64,000 bases of DNA, taken from contig JAWQRO010000026.1 in NCBI GenBank assembly GCA_033557835.1, positions 1 to 64,000 on the forward strand. Reading direction: 5' to 3'. Position 1 is the stretch's first letter. Every line of letters begins with the position of its first letter. Positions 11,317 to 22,767 of this stretch are shown piece by piece. Position numbers and translations under genes: made by a program. A model generated the notes under the pieces. The model was not told the DNA's origin and made no database searches. It worked only from the letters and a program-made list of their open reading frames with translations. This stretch comes from Helochares maculicollis. Lineage: Eukaryota > Arthropoda > Insecta > Coleoptera > Hydrophilidae.

Positions 11317-11513
11317 AGTTATATATTTGTACTGGGCGACTAGTTCAGAGTTTTGCCGCAAAAACCTACATAAAGAAAATCTTTTGGTAATAACGAGAGA
11401 CTTCGATCGACATAAGAGTATTTATCATATTAGAATTTATTGTATTATTTAAATCAACAAATGAAAGTCATACATTTTTTTAGAACTACATATCACGAAC
11501 CAATTACATAACT
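11317..11513 (+). repeat. Right LTR of gypsy element
   Basis: 197 bp, from AGTTAT to ATAACT, preceded by the purine tract. It is shorter than the left LTR by an internal deletion near its 5' end. Confidence 0.78.
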
Positions 11514-12226
11514 TAGGTAAACTGACACAAAAAATGCGCCAATTGCATTAAATTTGGTTGTCGTTAAACGTATGATTGGTCGAAATGAGCTCATATAATA
11601 GCGTGAACGTCATGTGAAATGTAATAAAATCGCTGAGGTGACTTCTTATTTTACTGGAAAGCAATCGATACATTCACACGATTCATTAGTTTTGTACTCT
11701 GGGCACCGTTCGGATGCAATGAACTAAGCAATTCTTTTAGAAGCTGTTTTTCAATGATGTCGTTAATGTTGCATATCGGCACCCTTGACCTTGCCTCCTC
11801 TTCCTCAATCCTTCTTTTTTTAAACACAATTTTTCCAATTTTATGTGCATATACAAAAGATTACATATTAAGCAGTAGGGTATAAGAAAGTTTATTTAAA
11901 CAATAAACAATAGTAAGGATTAAAAATCTTGTACAAGAAAACAGGTAAAAAGGCTGCATAAACATATAAAACAGAACCAATTCAAGAATCAACTTTAAAA
12001 TTGTTTTCTTTTTAGAAGCGTGCAAGGTTTTGCAAACTTTCTTTTGATTAGTTGACTTTAATATCTAAATCTATTACTTAGAATTTGAATATTCTTGACA
12101 GAAGTGTGCAGAAAAATTAACACTATCGGAAATTTCGAGTTGAATTAATATGCATGAACATCTAAAGCGATCACGGCAAGTGTTTGTATCTAATATTTTC
12201 TTGCTTTTTCACAAAGATATTTTATG
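11514..12226. other. AT-rich DNA, no gene seen
   Basis: No coding or RNA feature recognised between the gypsy element and the next mariner. Confidence 0.5.
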
Positions 12227-12228
12227 TA

Positions 12229-13536
12229 CGAGGTGTGTTCAATAAGTATCGCGAATTTTGAATTTTTGCGGCTTACGTATATTCGAATTTCGCTTTTTTT
12301 GTGGGGTTATGTTGATACTCATGTCTCTCACTTATACCGACAAGTTCGGCCAATTTGAATGTTCAGTTAATTGTTGACAGCTGCTTTGCTTGCACGTGTT
12401 TTGGCTCTTCTTCGATGTTTACCTATTCAAAAAAATGGATCAAAGAATCTGTATCAAATTTTGTGTGAAAAACGAAATTACGTGCGCGGATGCATTCCGA
12501 ATGTTGACTGTGGCTTACGGAGAAGCTACTTTGGACCGAAGCGACCTTTATCGGTGGTACAAAATGTTCTCACAAGACCGAGAAGATGTGAATGACGAAG
12601 AGCGTGCCTGACGCCCGAGCACATCAACAATAGACGAAAAAATTGATGAAGTGAAGAAAATAGTATTGGCCAATCGTCGAATCACCGTTAGAGAAGTTGC
12701 TGAGGACCTAGACATATCGATTCGCTAGTGCCATTCGATTTTTATCAATGATTTGGGCATGAGATGGGTCATCGCGAAATTCGTACCAAAATTGCTCAAT
12801 TTCGACCAAAAACAGTTTCGCATGAAAATTGCTAATGAGATGTTCGAGTCCAACTTTGCTCCAGAGGGTCATAACTGGTGAAGAATTGTGGGTTTAAGGT
12901 TATGACGTGGACACCAAAGCTCAATCATCTCAATGGAAGCTGCTGCACGAACCAAGACCCAAAAAAGCGCGCCAAGTTCGGTCGACTGTGAAAGTTTTGC
13001 TTACCGTTTTCTTCGATTGCAGGGGCATGGTGCATCGTGAGTTCTTGCCATAAGGTAGAACGGTTAATTAGGAATATTATCTTCAAGTTCTTCGCAATTT
13101 GCGTGAAGCAATCCTCCAAAAACGCCCGAATTTGTGGAAGAACAAAAATTTGCTTTTGCACCACGATAACGCCCCTGCTCACACATCATTGCTTGTGCGC
13201 GACTTTTTGGCCAAAAACAACACACTAATGATGCCGCAGCCACCATATTCCCCAGATCTGGCCCTCTGTGAGGTTTTCTTGTTCCCGAAAATAAAGAGAC
13301 CCATGAAAGGACGACGCTACGCTAATATTGACGAGATAAAGATGGCATCGAAGGAGGAGCTGAACAAGATAAAGTAAAATTATTTTTTTAAGTGCTTCGA
13401 AGATTGGAAAAAATGTTGGCACAAGTGTATAATGTCTTATGGGGATTACTTTGAAAGGGACAAAATAGATATTCATGAATGAATAAATAATTTTTGAAAA
13501 AACACAAAATTCGCGATACTTTTTGAACACACCTCG
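12229..13536 (+). mobile_element. mariner, family C copy 1
   Basis: Long terminal repeats of about 33 bp: CGAGGTGTGTTCAATAAGTA at the left and CGAGGTGTGTTCAAAAAGTA in complement at the right, both continuing into TCGCGAATTTTG. TA at 12227-12228 and 13537-13538. Length 1308 bp. A second full-length copy lies inverted at 61094-62330. Confidence 0.9.
12435..13485 (+). pseudogene. mariner transposase (SETMAR-like), broken
   Basis: The frame starts MDQRICIKFCVKNEITCADA and runs to DVNDEERA, where TGA at 12609-12611 interrupts it. It continues as TIDEKIDEVKKIVLANRRIT and VREVAEDLDISIR, the paired helix-turn-helix region. The catalytic region is in another frame (13099-13377): HHDNAPAHTSLLVRDFL and PPYSPDLALCEVFLF. 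In this copy the third catalytic position reads CE instead of the CD seen in its sister at 61094-62330, so a key Asp is substituted as well as the frame being broken. Confidence 0.82.
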
Positions 13537-13865
13537 TATAATACTAAGAAAGCACAATATTAGTGGGACGGAAATTCATTTTCCTGATTTATTGCTTATA
13601 AATCCATGTAATTGTGGTTATAAATTACATAAAAAAGATGGGAATAAAAATGATATTCATTCAAAGTAACCGTAATTTTTAGAGAAAGATTACATTTAGG
13701 GATACATTGCAAAGAAAATTGTTTCAAAAGTTTTATCCGTTTTTAAGTGTCTACTTTAAACTGTTATATCTCAATGAATACTTCAATTTCATCGAAATAA
13801 GCGTTATTTGAAACAGTGCACTTTTTTCAATGAAACACAAGTCGATTCATTCTATCGGTATATAA

Positions 13866-14330
13866 GTTGGGTGCTTAGGATTCAATGAAGTCGACGAAAG
13901 CCGTTTTGCCTGGTCCTGATTGGCGAAGGTTCTATCTATGAGAAAGTTACCGAAGTGCTTGAAAAGACAGCCATCGGTGGGCGGGAGATCTGGGGAGTAG
14001 GGTGGGTTTGGCAGACGCTCAATTCTTTTAATTTTCGGAGAGTGATTTGTGAAACGTGCGGGCGGGCGTTGTCGTGGTAAAGGATCGGACCTCTTTTGTT
14101 GACCAGTGCTTCTTTACGCGAAAATTTTTTCAAGGGTAAGATCTTCTAGCATTAGCAAAGTTGTTGATGCCGTTTTCTTGCAATCTCCTCTGAATATTTA
14201 TAAATGTTGCGGTACTAGGCGTTACTGCATTTGGGTATCTAACCCGCTATAATCTTCCTGCCTCTTGGGCGTTTCCATCCGTTTAGCCGTAAATAAAACG
14301 GATAATTGCGACTTTCTGAGAGTTGTAGCA
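13866..14330 (-). pseudogene. mariner transposase 3' fragment, irritans-like
   Basis: The minus strand encodes EALVNKRGPILYHDNARPHV, SQITLRKLKEL and then, after a shift, a TDGCLFKH..NFLIDRTF segment followed by FVDFIES. HDNARPHV is the second catalytic motif. The third motif region has CLFKH, as in irritans-subfamily mariners. The N-terminal half cannot be followed beyond about 14330 and no terminal repeats were found. Confidence 0.6.
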
Positions 14331-14689
14331 AGTCATATTATTATCTATTCATAATATAATTTTAAGATTCGTAATTATATTCGCAAGATATATTCTCTTA
14401 TTAACATTTGAAGCGGCGGTATACTTTTCAAAATTTTTACTGACATAAAAAACTGAAATTATCAATGTTCTTACAACTAATACAAAACAAGACAAATGCA
14501 TCCGTCGGTTAATTATTGAGAACTAACCTTTTAGTTTGTAAAAGCGATAGAAATATAGTACACTAAAGCCGTTTATTTAAGTACTCGAACATTTTGCATG
14601 AAACCGCAAACATTTCACCATCTGGTGTCTTATCTTCCCTTTAGAAACAAAAATTCGTTCCGAAAATCATCTTCATATTCGCCATATTA

Positions 14690-15689
14690 TGCTCTACCAT
14701 TTTGAGAGAGGTTAGAAGGTAGCAGAGTATTTCGAGATGTCAACGAACTTTTCGGCGAGGGAACAATCAGCAAGAGTCAAGTTGAAAGATGGTTCAAGAG
14801 GTTCAAAACAAGCGACCCAAACCTTGCAGATGAAGAAGGAAGAGGTCGGCTACTAGATTTCGACGATTAGGCACTCCAGCAGTAGAAGAGGATGAAAGCT
14901 TGACAACGCGAATGTTGGCTGACGACTTCAATGTCGACCATTCAACCATCGTTCGTCGTCTCAAAAAGCTCGGGAAGTTGTGGAAACTGACTGGATGGGT
15001 CCCTCACGAGCTCTCCATTAACAACAAAGCAGGACGTTTACATTTTTACCGATTTATTACTGCAGCGTAACCAACAAACACCATTTTTGAAAAATCGTGG
15101 TTTTTATTCAAAAACGTCAAACGAAGGAAGGTTTGCGTATCAGAGGTATTTCGTCCAAACGAATTCCAAAATGCACCCCCTGTAAGAAGATTATGTGGTT
15201 TGTCTGGGAGGACAGAAGCGGGATCATCCATTGGGAAATTATATGGAACGTACTTATTATTGGTTAAGCGACGCGGATGAACGGCAACAATTACAAATCC
15301 CGGACAAAAATGGAAAACGGCAGTTCACCACTAACAGCGACGTCCATGTGGCTCAACTTGACCGCCTTTACACTGCAATAGAAGCGAACCGACCACGAAA
15401 AGTGAACAATATCGTCTCCCATTACGATAAAGCCCGTCTTCATGTTGAACGTCGTGTCGTCGGATCTATCGCCGAGAATGGATGGGACCTGCTCCCACAT
15501 CCGCCATATTCACCGACCTAAGCTCCTAAAGACTACCATGTCAATCGCTCATTTAAAAAGTGAACTCATGAAGTGGACGGTGACTACGCCCCAGAGTAAT
15601 TATGTAAATATGTTTTTGTTAAAAAATTTTATCGTATTTTTTGAATAAAATTTGTTTGAAAAAACGGCAATAATTATGCACCAACCTAA
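14690..15689 (+). mobile_element. mariner, irritans-like, left end lost
   Basis: The right terminal repeat CGGCAATAATTATGCACCAACCTAA (complement TTAGGTTGGTGCATAATT...) ends at 15689 and is followed by TA. It resembles the well-known irritans-type ends. Coding fragments on the plus strand: a DVNELFGEGTISKSQVERW.. helix-turn-helix region at 14735-14820, then DEEGRGR, then WLSDADERQQLQ, and HYDKARLHVERRVVGSIAEN with GWDLLPHPPYSPT (15195-15521). The HYDKA reads as a decayed HHDNA. Multiple stops and a deletion after the PYSP block. No left end was found. Confidence 0.72.
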
Positions 15690-15691
15690 TA

Positions 15692-16129
15692 TTTCGGGTA
15701 AACCTTCTATTGGGACAAAGAAATTCGTTAAAAACGCAGTAAATCTCTACTGGACTGTTAGACCGGTTTTATACGAAAAAAAGATACTAACTAACTAGCA
15801 GGCGCATTCATGCAGGGTCTTCTTAAAAGCACCTTTGTAAAACTAAATTACCTTCATGGTACTCATCAGAAAAAAAAACGCGAGGGATATGTCTTGCCTT
15901 ATCACAAAATAGTGTGTTTGTTACAGTACAGAGGAATTTTAAGTTTTAATAGTCTTTCCGCATGGGTTTCGTAAACTTTAGACGTATTAAGTGAAACACG
16001 ATAAATTGATTTACTGCCGTTTGAAAAGGATTGCTTCAAAAATATTGATTATTACGCTGATAAATTTAATGACATTAAGGACTAGTAACTAAATAATATG
16101 AACGTAAATAATCGCAAAGAAACTACAAT
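15692..16129. other. AT-rich DNA, no gene seen
   Basis: Nothing recognised. Confidence 0.5.
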
Positions 16130-17745
16130 AATTATACAGTCTATGTCAAAATTAGGTTACAAAACTTAAAGGGGTGGGAGATATAAGAAATAATAAGCGA
16201 TAGGTCTATGTTTGCATTTTGGAGCAAAATTAGCAACAGAGATTTTAGTTGCATGTACATGTAAAGAACCACTGTTGGAATTCCCTATGACGTCGTTGAT
16301 CGAACGAGGACAGACGAATTTTATCGGTATTTCAAAGAATCACCTTCTTGCTTACGCTTAAAGCATCTGGACTCGAAATTGACGAAATAATAATAAAACC
16401 CTCGTTGAAAATAAATAAACACGAGCGAAAAAAGTTAAGCCAATTAATTTCAAGCGGAGAGGAAAAGCAAGCGCGAAACATGAAAAACCATTATTTTATT
16501 GTAAACTAGGTGATAAAAATGAAAGCGGATGCTCATCAAAAAACGTAAAGCACAAAAAATGTACAACCGCAGACGCAAGAAAAGCGGTGCACGTTTTTCT
16601 GTCGCCGCAATAACAAATGTTCGGTACTACCCTTACGGCCGATGCGGTACACCCCACCACTCATGAAGGAAGGAGAGATTGTAGGGGAGGGAGGCAAGTT
16701 AGGGTAGTTTTAGTTTTAGTCTAGGTTAGAATTAATATAGTAGTTTGTAAGCTAGAAGGAGAACAAGTCTTCCTTTAAGTAAAGTCAGCAACGTTAAACC
16801 CAAAATTGTTGTTTCTCTTGTTAAAACAAAAATACAATGCATTACAATTACATTATTATGGGTGTTTATTTTCGTTAAATTACCCATAATAATCATCACG
16901 TGTGCGGTAGTACACGAGGGCTATAAGAGCCCAACAACAGGAATTTGTACTATTAATTGTGATAGAAATTGACTGTAGTCCATCGTATTTAAGTAGCCAT
17001 CGAATTTTAACGATAAAGAATGTTGTCAATTAAGTTATTGTTTAGTTTTTAATGTATGATGTAACCACCCTTCTTGCGTCGGTAATATAAAGCGATATTC
17101 TTTCGAGGTCACCTTCGATCTCGAGTTCAAAAAACAACGCGCTCGAATAAAATTTTACTTAAATGGTTGTTTATGTTCTTTTTTCTGTCTTTATGTTATT
17201 AGGAAGGTTTTGTATTCGTGAAATAATTTTATCTCGTGATCATGACGGATCTAACGCTTTGTTTTGATTGTGATACCGGTATTTTTAAAGAGATAAAGGA
17301 GACTTTAGTTTGCGATGTATGAAACAATCGTCTCTTCTTGCGCCGGAAGATAGTAATACAAAGCGATCTTTTTTCGAGATCACTGTTTTAAATGATTCGA
17401 AAAAAGGCGGAGCAATAAAATTTGACTTCAATGGTTGTTCTGCTTCTCTTTGATAAGGACGGTTTTGCGTTCATGAAAAAATGTAATCTCAAAATGTTGA
17501 AGGATCTAACGACGTGTTTGATTGTGATGCCGACATTTTTATAGCAATAACGGTGCCGTTTTGTCTGCACAATATTCTTTAACCCAGCATGGTCTAACGG
17601 CATCATGTCAATTATTCTAGGAGTCCCAAACTAGCCATATTTTCAACATTTTTATTTATACTTAGAAAATAGCAGGTCGTGGTCACATTGGCGTTCTTAA
17701 CATGTGGGTTAAGTGCTGGAAAATAATTCTGCAACCCCCTGTATA
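16130..17745 (+). repeat. Dispersed repeat R1, copy 1
   Basis: Shares long stretches with 18557-19600 and 37790-38995, for example ATTCCCTATGACGTCGTTGA, ATGAAAGCGGATGCTCATCA and AAAGCGATATTCTTTCGAGG. It has no coding capacity that I can see. The distal part is itself duplicated in tandem: the CTTCTTGCG...AAAGCGAT...TCGAG.TCAC module at 17070 recurs at 17333, about 260 bp on. Family not recognised. The strand sign only means the same sense as the other copies. An insert at 16618-16939 is absent from copy 2. Confidence 0.75.
16618..16939. mobile_element. LTR-like insertion in R1 copy 1
   Basis: About 320 bp starting TGTTCGG and ending CCAACAACA, present here but absent from R1 copy 2, where the flanks join as CAATAACATGAATTTG. 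TG...CA ends, short flanking similarity (ACAAA / ACAGG) and a TATAA-like CTATAAGAGCCC near the 3' end suggest a solo LTR. Exact ends are uncertain by 3 bp and no internal domain is present to name the family. Confidence 0.5.
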
Positions 17746-17759
17746 TTGACACAGGTGTT

Positions 17760-18545
17760 GGGTGTTTTAAGTTAATCAATTGCTTTATTAATAAGTTGGA
17801 CTCATGTAGGTGTACTGGCCAACCAAAAAAATATGGTTAGGATCCCCATGTTGACTCCAGTCATACAGTGGAGAGTTTTTTTCTTAATTTTGTGATGGAA
17901 TTAATCTCCATTAATTCTAAGGTGATAGAATCGGAAACGAGAAACGAATACTATAAAGTCTCGTGAATCGGTAAGTTACCTGTACCAAGTTCACAGATAT
18001 ACGTGATAATTAAATGACCAAAAATAATAGCTTTTTGTGTGATTCAGGAATTTCAGGATACCTGCCAAGATTGTAACATTTTTTCTTTGCTTTGTTGTCA
18101 ACCCCATACGGTCCAATAAAGAAGACGGTTCAGGAAAGTTTACAGCTTTTTTTGCAAGGTGGTCTTTTCATTCCCCACTATACCACTATGACTTGGAACT
18201 CATAGCAATAGTATAACATTACTATAACTAAATATTTTAAAAATGGTAGATTGAATGTCGATATTACAGTGGGTGTTTTGCAAGAAAAAACTGATTTGCT
18301 TAACTTATTTAACACCGCGAGGGAGTCTGAGCAGATAACCGTTTTTTGGATATTTTTGCTTTTTAAATGTTGTAAAGCAGCTAAAATTGCTCTGGTCTCA
18401 GCATAAAAAATTGACGAACTATTTAGAAGACCAGCAATATACGAAAAATTTCTGTCAGAGCTGACAATAGCATATGCCTCCTTTTCATCTGTGGGGTTAA
18501 CTGAACCGTCGGTATAAATGAAGGTATGGTCAAAATATTTTCTTG
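17760..18545 (-). pseudogene. LINE RNase H domain fragment
   Basis: The minus strand from about 18540 down encodes FIYTDGSVNPTDEKEAYAIV, SIFYAETRAILAALQHL, TVICSDSLAVLNKL and later a VPSHSGIVGNE-like segment. The TDGS, AET and CSDS motifs hold the Asp, Glu and Asp that bind metal in RNase HI. This layout, with AIL.AL after the Glu, is that of RNase H tails in Jockey, R1 and I-clade LINEs, where the domain removes RNA during reverse transcription. It is open for about 100 codons, then decays. It lies between two copies of R1; no RT is attached. Confidence 0.78.
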
Positions 18546-18556
18546 TTTTAGTTTGT

Positions 18557-19600
18557 TAAAGGTGTCACCTTCTTGTTTACGCTGGAAGCATCTTGACTCG
18601 AAACTGACGAAATAATAATAATAAAGAACCCTCGTTTAAAGAAATAAAGACGAGCGAAAAAAGTTAACAACCCAATAAATTTCAACCGGAGAGGAAAACA
18701 AGCGCCACATGTTTGGTCTGATTGAGTTCATTTTAGTTTGTTATTAATACATTATTTACTATTAGGTAAGTTAGCTAAACTTTTCTTTATGCCTTATTCA
18801 AAGAAAGACATTTACTAATATGCAAATCATCTGAACTTACTAAGCACGAAGCAAGAAAAACCATCATTTTATTGTAAACAAGGTGATAACAATGAAAGTG
18901 GATGCTCATCAAAAAGCGCAAAGCGCAATAAAGTTACAACCACAGACGCAAAAAAAGCGGTGCATATTTTTCTGCCGCCGCAATAACATGAATTTGTACC
19001 ATTAATTGTGAGAGAAATTGATAGTAGGCCATTGTTTTTAAGTAGCCATCGAATTTTAACGAGAAAGAAAGTCGACAATTAAGTTATTGTTTAGTTAGCG
19101 ATGTAACCACCCTTCTTGCGGCGGTAATATAAAGCGATATTCTTTCGAGGTCACGTTCGGTCTCCAGTTCAAAGAACAACGCGCTAGAATAAAATTTTAC
19201 TTAAATGGTTGTTTATGTTCTTTTTTTTGTCTTTATGTTATTAGAAAGGTTTTGTATTCGTGAATTTTATCTCGTGATTATGACGGATCTAACGCTTTGT
19301 TTTGATTGTAATGCCGGTATTTTTATAGAGATAAAGGAGACGTTAGTTTGCGATGTATGAAGTAATCGTCTTTCTTGCGGCGGAAGATAGTAATACAAAG
19401 CGATTTTTTTTCGAGATCACTAATTTTAAAATTTCACTTTAGTTGTTGTTTATGTTCTTTTTCTGTTTCTCTTTGAGAAGGACAGTTTGGTGTTCATGAA
19501 AAAATTTAATCTCGAGGTTTTGAAGGATATAACGACGTGTTTGATTGTGATGCCATTATTTTTAAAGCAATAACGGTGCCGTTGTGTCTACATAATATTC
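18557..19600 (+). repeat. Dispersed repeat R1, copy 2
   Basis: Homologous to 16260-17610. It lacks the first part of copy 1 and the LTR-like insert, but carries about 160 bp (18700-18860) that copy 1 lacks and copy 3 shares. A mariner lies at its right end (TA at 19601-19602). Confidence 0.75.
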
Positions 19601-19602
19601 TA

Positions 19603-20887
19603 TTAGGTGTTGGAATGAATTCGTAGCGTTTTTTTTTATTAAAAAATAACGATTTATTTGATATGAAAATAAAAAATTACAGTATTGAAAATACTGCCCA
19701 TCGCTTGCCACTACTTTTTCCCATTTTTCAGGTCGAACTGTCGAATACTCCGATGAAAAAACTCTTCGCCCTTGGAGGCAATCCATGAATCGATCCAGTT
19801 TTGGCAATCCTCATAAGATGTTAATATTTCTCCTGATAAACCATGAGCCATTGATCGAAACAGGTGGTAATCCGTAGGGGCAATATCTGGACAATACGGT
19901 GGGTGGGTTCAGACTTCCTATTTTAATGTTTCCAGGTATGTTTTCACTGGTTTCGCCACGTGAGGTCGAGCATTGTCGTGCAGTAAAATAACTTTATCGT
20001 GCCTTTTGCTCTATTCTGGCCGTTTTTCCTTCAATGCACGACTCAAACGCATCAGTTGTAACCGGTAGCGATCCCCAGTGATGGTTTCATTGGGTTTTAA
20101 CAATTCATAATAAACCACACCTTGTTGATCCCACCAAATACAAAGGAGGAGCTTAGATCCATGAATATTGCGTTTTGCCGCTGATGATGATGGTTGTCCG
20201 GGCTTAACCCATGCTCTTCTGCGTTTCGGATTGTCATAATATATCCATTTTTCATCGCCAGTAACAATACGATGTAGAAAACTTTTTCTTTTGTACCGTG
20301 CAAGCAGTATTTCACAGGTCGTAAAACGTCTTTCAATGTCTCTCAATTTTAGTTCATATGGGACCCAATTTCTTTCCTTTTGGATCATTCCCAAAGCTTT
20401 AAGGCGTTTTCCTACCGTGGATAAATCAACCTCCAAAGATGTAGACAACTCTTGAAGTGTTGGACATGAATTTTCTTCGAGTAAATCCTCCAATTCTTTA
20501 TCTTCAATTTTTTTTGGCTGTCCTGGTCGTTCCTTATCGTCTAAATCAAAATCACCAGTCGCGCAAACCATTCCCGACACGTTTGATCAGCTAAAGCATG
20601 TTCACCGTAAACGTCTACTAAAATCCGATGATTTTCTGCAGCACTTTTGTTCATATTAAAATAATTTATTACATTACTCCCCACAAGAACACTTTATTTG
20701 CTATAAATTTCGACATAATTAAATAGCTGCCATTTGTTGTTATTAACAATTAAAAATAAGATGCGTCGTAAAAAGAGTACCTAATAACAGCTGTTTAACG
20801 ATCAATTTTTTTCTGAAGGTAAAAACAGAACAGTGTAATAACCACGCTGTTTTTCATCAAACGCTACGAATGAATTCCAACACCTAA
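19603..20887 (-). mobile_element. mariner with perfect 26-bp ends
   Basis: Left end TTAGGTGTTGGAATGAATTC continuing GTAGCG; the right end is its exact reverse complement. TA at 19601-19602 and 20888-20889. Length 1285 bp. The identity of the ends suggests a fairly recent insertion. The transposase runs on the minus strand. Confidence 0.9.
19690..20655 (-). pseudogene. mariner transposase, frameshifted
   Basis: Translation begins near 20652 with MNKSAAENHRILVDVYGEHA and CREWFAR; a small deletion then shifts the frame, and 20580-20011 is open as DFDLDDKERPGQPKK..., the second helix-turn-helix with LSTSLEVDLSTVGKRLKALG, LHRIVTGDEKWIYYDNPKRR, PGQPSSSA, LLLCIWWDQQGVVYYELLK and ALKEKRPE, ending at TAG. 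The last third, including the second and third catalytic Asp, follows in another frame (around 20000-19700). It has the mauritiana/mellifera-type layout. At least two breaks prevent expression of a whole enzyme. Confidence 0.83.
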
Positions 20888-20889
20888 TA

Positions 20890-22767
20890 ATTGTTAAATA
20901 TCTAAGTACATAATTTGTAAAATAGTTAAAAATCGAATATCTTATTTGCTAACGTTGAATTTAACATATTGAGTCAAATAAAAACCCTAGCAAACAAGCG
21001 CACCTTTTCCTGCTTCTGTTGTTGTATTTATTGCGGTGGTTTTTGTATGTTGAGAGAAGCCTACTATGCGCGCTTTCTTTTTAGCTACTATAAAAAGAAC
21101 GTTTCTTTCTAATTTCGTGTTTGATAAGTTCAGGTGATTTACATGTTAGCAAGAACGTCATTCTTTGTATAGGTTTGGCGAAGTTGCGTAATCGTAATGA
21201 ATGAATTAAATACATCGAAATGAAAGCAATTCGATATATAATTATAAACTAGCCAAAAAAACCGCAAGAAATCCAGTTGCGGACAATTGCTAATGATACC
21301 TAATCAAACTATATCCAATAACTTACCTAATTACTTATTTCCAATTTGTGGTATTTGTTTCTCTATCCAAATTGATACCACAGGTGAATTTGGAAACGCC
21401 ATCCAACTAAATCCGCACTAAATCACTTACGTATTTTACTTTTATCATTGAAACTTGTAATTAAACTGGGCCGACAGGGGTGTAAACTGCTTAAAAAGAG
21501 TTTGGTAAATCGCTTATCTACCCGTCTCAATATTTATTATGCGATTAAAATCGAAATATTTCTCAAAATTTGCACTAAAACCAGAGCGACATAACCACAA
21601 CACGGCGTTGACATAAACTAATTATAAAAAGGCTTGCTCACAGCTAACTATGAATTTTGGTTCATTCAATCTGCGCGGTTTTATAGTTCAATGGCTTTAC
21701 TTACAAAGGATTGATATAAAACAGCCCTCTTCTGTGTTTAATTACTCATTTTCTAAACAGTTTTGTTCTTCACTTCATTTTAATTTTCGCTGTACGAAGG
21801 TATTATATATAAAATAACCTTAAAAAATGTTCACTTATCGCTCTTTATTCCATACTGAATCTGCACGCCTAGAAACAAATAAATGCAGATTGCACTCAGG
21901 GTAAAATGAATGAAACCACGGCGTTCGTATAAATTAAAAACACATTTTAATAATCCAAATTGAAAAATATTTTACATCAATTTTATAAACTTACATATAA
22001 GTTTTTTTACACTATTTACAATAAATCCATTTATACAATGCGAAAAAAACTTAATTTAACAAGATTTAATAGTTATAATAATTCAAATAAATAAGTAGCG
22101 CCTCTGCCGAACCAAAATATCGTCTAAATCACCCCTATTTTCGACAGGGCGCCGTGCAATGTAATTATGTTACAGAATTGTTTTATCTATAACTAAAAAA
22201 TAACGACTTTTAAGCGATGGCGTTGAAACCACTTTGTCCCGAACAAAATAAAATTAGTAACAGAAAATGTATAATACATCATCTTTTACGCTCTAGGTTT
22301 TATGGCATTACATTTTCCTTGGCTTCAAAAGGAACAACAAATATTATCAAGCATTAGAGAAAGTAACAAATGAAGAACAAAAGAAATATATTTCAATGAG
22401 TTAAGTACGATCAATTAGAGGAGCAAGAGAAAAGAGTATGAACAAGAGGAAAAATATGAACAAGGGAAAATATGAATAAGACAACAGAAATACGAACAAG
22501 AGAAAACATTGTGAAGAAAGACAAAATGAACTAGCTAAGAAAATATAAATTGGCGAAGGGTAAAATTAAATTTGAACATCAAAAGAAAATTTAAACAACT
22601 AACCGAAATGTGTGAACAGTGCACAGGAAAAAACGAACAATAACACAAAATTTGTACAATAAACAACAAATTTGTTCTCGCTTAGGAACGCAGGGGCAAC
22701 GAGGGTGGAAACATACAACTCAAAATTATCTCTAAGGCAAAAACAAAGACCAACAAATTGCCTAATG
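20890..22767. other. Intergenic DNA and likely Psc 3' UTR
   Basis: No coding feature. Because the Psc stop codon lies at 22768-22770 and the gene runs leftward, the right part of this stretch is expected to be its 3' UTR. Confidence 0.5.
21844..21849 (-). terminator. Candidate polyadenylation signal for Psc
   Basis: AATAAA on the minus strand, about 920 nt downstream of the Psc stop, the nearest canonical hexamer found by eye. Only the hexamer supports it. Confidence 0.3.

Larger units (their letters stand above)
6700..11513 (+). mobile_element. gypsy LTR retrotransposon, 17.6/297-like, RT deleted
   Basis: Two LTRs bound the element. They begin AGTTAT and end ATAACT, the short inverted ends expected for the 17.6/297 group. 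A primer-binding site follows the left LTR and a purine tract AAGGGGGAAGG (11306-11316) precedes the right one. Order inside: gag remnant, protease, then integrase. The reverse transcriptase and RNase H region is missing. A mauritiana-type mariner is nested at 7548-8702. No clear target duplication flanks the element. A second copy at 39944-43080 lacks the same region. Confidence 0.85.
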
